DNA of 64,000 nucleotides from DASREM01 sp035652095 (lineage in GTDB: Bacteria > Acidobacteriota > Terriglobia > Terriglobales > Acidobacteriaceae). The stretch's first letter is position 1, and the number at the start of each line of letters is the position of its first letter. The notes below the pieces were generated by a model that was not told where the DNA came from, ran no database searches, and saw nothing but the letters and a program-made list of their open reading frames with translations. The position numbers and the translations under genes are program-made. This document shows positions 62,302-64,000 of the stretch, one piece after another. The stretch lies in the NCBI GenBank assembly GCA_035652095.1, contig DASREM010000006.1, forward strand, positions 42,567-106,566, read 5' to 3'.

Positions 62302-63311
62302 TTTGGAAGTCCTTTGTGTTTTTCTTTAACGTCCTCTACGAAGTCACGGCTAATGAAAATACCCGGGCCGGGGACATCGACTGTGGCTATGACGAGTCCT
62401 TTCAAAGCGATAGGTTTACCTTCGGAGTTGGCTGACAACCAGGCTACTAGCTGCTCCAATTCTGGCAGTGTCAGGAAACGCGGATCTCGGGAGCATCCCT
62501 GGAGTTGCGACTGATGTTGCGTCACTAGGGCCTTAGCCTTCGCCTTGATGCCCTTCTCAAGTCGCCATAGCCGTAGATTTTCCACTTGGCGCTGTGGATT
62601 CTCGTAGCTCCATAGCCATGCCCGGTGGATGCTAATCTCTCCATCTCGAACAGCTTGCTCGATCGCAGGGGCGACCGTTTTCCTTAATTGTTTCACTTTC
62701 GTCACGTTGCCAGCCGACACCCCGGCGATAGCTGCAACTTGCGACCGCACATCCACACGGCTAGGGTCCGTCAAATTTGACGAACCTTTCCCAGCGAGAC
62801 GTAGGTTTGCTCGTGCTTTGTCCTGGAGATATGGTTCAGCATCTAAGGCGAGGATGATTCGGGTGTAGGCATTCAGACCGCGGTAGGGTCGGCGACTTTG
62901 AACTAGCCACCGCAGAGACTCTTCCTCGCTAAGGTCGTATTCCGTGCAGAGAATCGTGTCTCGACCTTGGTGGCGGGCCAACTGCCATCGCGCATAGCCG
63001 TCAACAACTATGCGGTCTCGAGTGATCACGATGGGTTCTCGAAAGGCAAAATCGCCTAGCGCCTCAAGTACTGCCATCTGAGGAGCGGGCACCGCAACAT
63101 GGTGACGAGCGTAGCTGGGATGAACTCGTAGTTCGTCTAGACGAAGCTGCACACTGCCGCTAACAGGACGGGGGTCCATGTTGCTGCACGATTGGTCGGG
63201 CAACTCCCCGACACGTTCGTTCACTCCTAACTCACCGACCTGTAAAGAGTGTTGTGCATCGGCTTTCAGGCGCTGCAGCTCCGAGTTGTCGCGCCCCGTT
63301 GTAAGTTTCAT
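62298..63311 (-). CDS. ParB-like DNA-binding protein coupled to the transposase
   Basis: 337-aa protein. Residues ~50-140 resemble the ParB/RepB N-terminal nuclease-like domain (LRLDELRVHPSYARHHVAVP, IVVDGYARWQLARHQGRD, YDLSEEESLRWLVQSRRPYR). A helix-turn-helix region follows at about 190-225 (SQVAAIAGVSAGNVTKVKQL), and the C-terminus is a helical/basic region. The NxxR/CTPase-type box of classical ParB is altered (RRPYRGLNAY). It is upstream of, and translationally coupled to, the IS91-type transposase gene, so it likely serves transposition or its control rather than chromosome segregation. The ATG at 63311 has only a weak ribosome site; an ATG at 63179 is possible. Confidence 0.75.
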   Translation of the reverse strand: MKLTTGRDNSELQRLKADAQHSLQVGELGVNERVGELPDQSCSNMDPRPVSGSVQLRLDELRVHPSYARHHVAVPAPQMAVLEALGDFAFREPIVITRDRIVVDGYARWQLARHQGRDTILCTEYDLSEEESLRWLVQSRRPYRGLNAYTRIILALDAEPYLQDKARANLRLAGKGSSNLTDPSRVDVRSQVAAIAGVSAGNVTKVKQLRKTVAPAIEQAVRDGEISIHRAWLWSYENPQRQVENLRLWRLEKGIKAKAKALVTQHQSQLQGCSRDPRFLTLPELEQLVAWLSANSEGKPIALKGLVIATVDVPGPGIFISRDFVEDVKEKHKGLPK

Positions 63312-63363
63312 ATTGAGGAGATACTCCCCCGGCTGGATCTGGGACTCAACATGCTGAACGAAG

Positions 63364-63454
63364 TGCGCGAGTGGAAAATCCCAAATCGTGCAGTGTTTGT
63401 GCGGGTTAGGAAAGGTCGACAGGTTTACTCGCGCAGCGCGAGTTGCGCGAGTGG
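63364..63454. repeat. Repeated GCGCGAGT sites and a 17-nt palindrome upstream of the ParB-like gene
   Basis: TGCGCGAGTGG occurs at 63364-63374 and again at 63444-63454, exactly 80 nt apart. Next to the second copy lies ACTCGCGC-A-GCGCGAGT (63427-63443), a perfect palindrome of the same core. This gives four half-sites in 91 nt, 53-143 nt upstream of the ParB-like start. It resembles a parS/iteron-type cluster and may be the ParB-like protein's operator or the element's end. Confidence 0.55.
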
Positions 63455-63639
63455 TTCCGGGGGAGAAATAGCCTTCCCTTCATCGTCGCCTCCGATGTAG
63501 CATGTCTTGCTTTTTGTGGGCCGGACTTTGGCCTCGCCGTACCTACGACTGGCGCTCCGCAGGCCCCAAACGCGATCTGATTCCGGGCATTCGAATCGGC
63601 GTGGTATCCGGGCCAGCTCTATAAGATTGGAGAACCGCT

Positions 63640-63864
63640 GTGGGCCATACCCGTCTGGGGCTGCTTCCTAAAACTAAGAAGTGGAACCAAGTTGTCGAAC
63701 AGGTCGCCGGAACACTGTTGACCGGCTACGCGGTTTCCCCCGCCGCCACTCACATCAACACAATCGCAGCGCAGACCCTAGATGCAGCCCGGGCAGGTCT
63801 GAACCAGGCTGCTCGTGACCCCGGTGTTCGCTACACCTTCTACTTGCTGACTCAGGTGGCTTGA
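63640..63864 (+). CDS. Short unrecognised protein, possibly a truncated N-terminus
   Basis: 74 aa from a GTG with GGAG 9 nt upstream. The sequence (MGHTRLGLLPKTKKWNQVVE at the start, GVRYTFYLLTQVA at the end) has a conserved look with helical character and coding-type codon use. I cannot assign a family. It ends in the middle of what reads like a helix, so it could be the remaining N-terminus of a larger protein cut off by recombination. It is followed 54 nt later by a strong hairpin. Confidence 0.5.
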   Translation: MGHTRLGLLPKTKKWNQVVEQVAGTLLTGYAVSPAATHINTIAAQTLDAARAGLNQAARDPGVRYTFYLLTQVA

Positions 63865-63917
63865 TCGGTCCCCTTATTCTGTAACACTCCCAGAGTTAGT
63901 TTCCGACGGTTTTGAGC

Positions 63918-63949
63918 CTGGCAAATCGCCCTTGCAAGCGATTTGGCAG
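63918..63949. repeat. Strong hairpin near the window end
   Basis: CTGGCAAATCGC (63918-63929) pairs with GCGATTTGGCAG (63938-63949) around an 8-nt loop, with one mismatch. There is no T-tract, so it may be a recombination or transposition structure rather than a terminator. Confidence 0.5.
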
Positions 63950-64000
63950 GCGAACTCACTCGGCGTTCGTTCTCCCAGAGATCGGTGAGGACGACTGTCA

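Larger units (their letters stand above)
61167..63454 (-). mobile_element. IS91-like two-gene element (HUH transposase plus ParB-like protein)
   Basis: The unit as I can delimit it runs from the hairpin at the transposase end to the repeats upstream of the ParB-like gene. Both genes are on the minus strand and overlap by 4 nt (GTGA). IS91 elements have no terminal inverted repeats or target duplications, so exact ends cannot be set from sequence alone. The hairpin side would be the origin end and the upstream side the terminus. Confidence 0.6.

Noticed and set aside
63249..63500. 83-aa plus-strand frame upstream of the ParB-like gene
   Set aside because: It overlaps the ParB-like coding start and the repeat cluster; the sequence has no family character.
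1..64000. CRISPR array
   Set aside because: No regularly spaced direct repeats of CRISPR type and no cas genes were seen anywhere in the window.

Overview
The window reads as chromosomal DNA of a Gram-negative, roughly 55-60 % GC, soil-type bacterium. The mix of families fits Acidobacteriota (Terriglobia / Koribacter-like) best: RND pumps, Hox hydrogenase, many secreted peptidases, a TonB-like protein carrying a receiver domain, a di-haem oxidoreductase, a PQQ-type sugar dehydrogenase and TreS. This is inferred from gene content; there is no rRNA in the window. Genes are tightly packed, often with 4-base stop/start overlaps.

Layout. 1-2.4 kb: end of a flagellar operon (flbD-motA-motB), then a small frameshifted gene. 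2.4-9.7 kb: an orphan receiver protein, a secreted M1 peptidase head-to-head with a TPR/gluzincin peptidase, a PP2C-type phosphatase and an M49-like peptidase. 9.8-19.4 kb: housekeeping genes: SurA-like foldase, HD-domain exonuclease-like protein, glycine-zipper lipoprotein, a LuxR-type two-component pair, aroC, def-fmt-rsmB and a PASTA protein. 19.5-26.9 kb: class III aminotransferase, secreted proteins, a PBP1A-type synthase and an S41 protein without its catalytic Ser/Lys. 27-30.7 kb: likely osmoadaptation genes (membrane channel-like protein, GT-A glycosyltransferase, trehalose synthase). 30.8-35.3 kb: a sensor kinase / OmpR regulator / ECF sigma operon and a receiver-TM-TonB fusion. 35.4-40.8 kb: a complete hoxEFUYH plus maturation protease operon, a group 3d NAD-linked [NiFe] hydrogenase, with a CRP-like site upstream. 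41-50 kb: PhoU-like protein, 2OG oxygenase, a lone FtsX/MacB-type permease and a full RND efflux operon. 50-53.5 kb: a GAF-GAF-AAA-Fis sigma-54 activator flanked by two good -24/-12 promoter matches, one reading into the RND operon and one into an aldo/keto reductase gene. 53.5-57.8 kb: di-haem oxidoreductase, an unknown secreted protein and a sugar dehydrogenase.

From about 58.2 kb the character changes to accessory DNA. It begins at a 41-nt 5' half of a tRNA-Ser(GCU) that breaks in the anticodon arm. A pilin N-terminus fused to a decapitated RHS gene follows, then a small membrane protein that could be its immunity partner, and then a two-gene mobile unit. In that unit an IS91-family HUH/Y2 transposase is translationally coupled to a ParB-like DNA-binding protein, with ParB-site-like repeats upstream and a 37-nt hairpin over the transposase stop. 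This ParB/IS91 pairing is the best candidate here for a poorly described system. The window ends with a short unrecognised protein and a strong hairpin.
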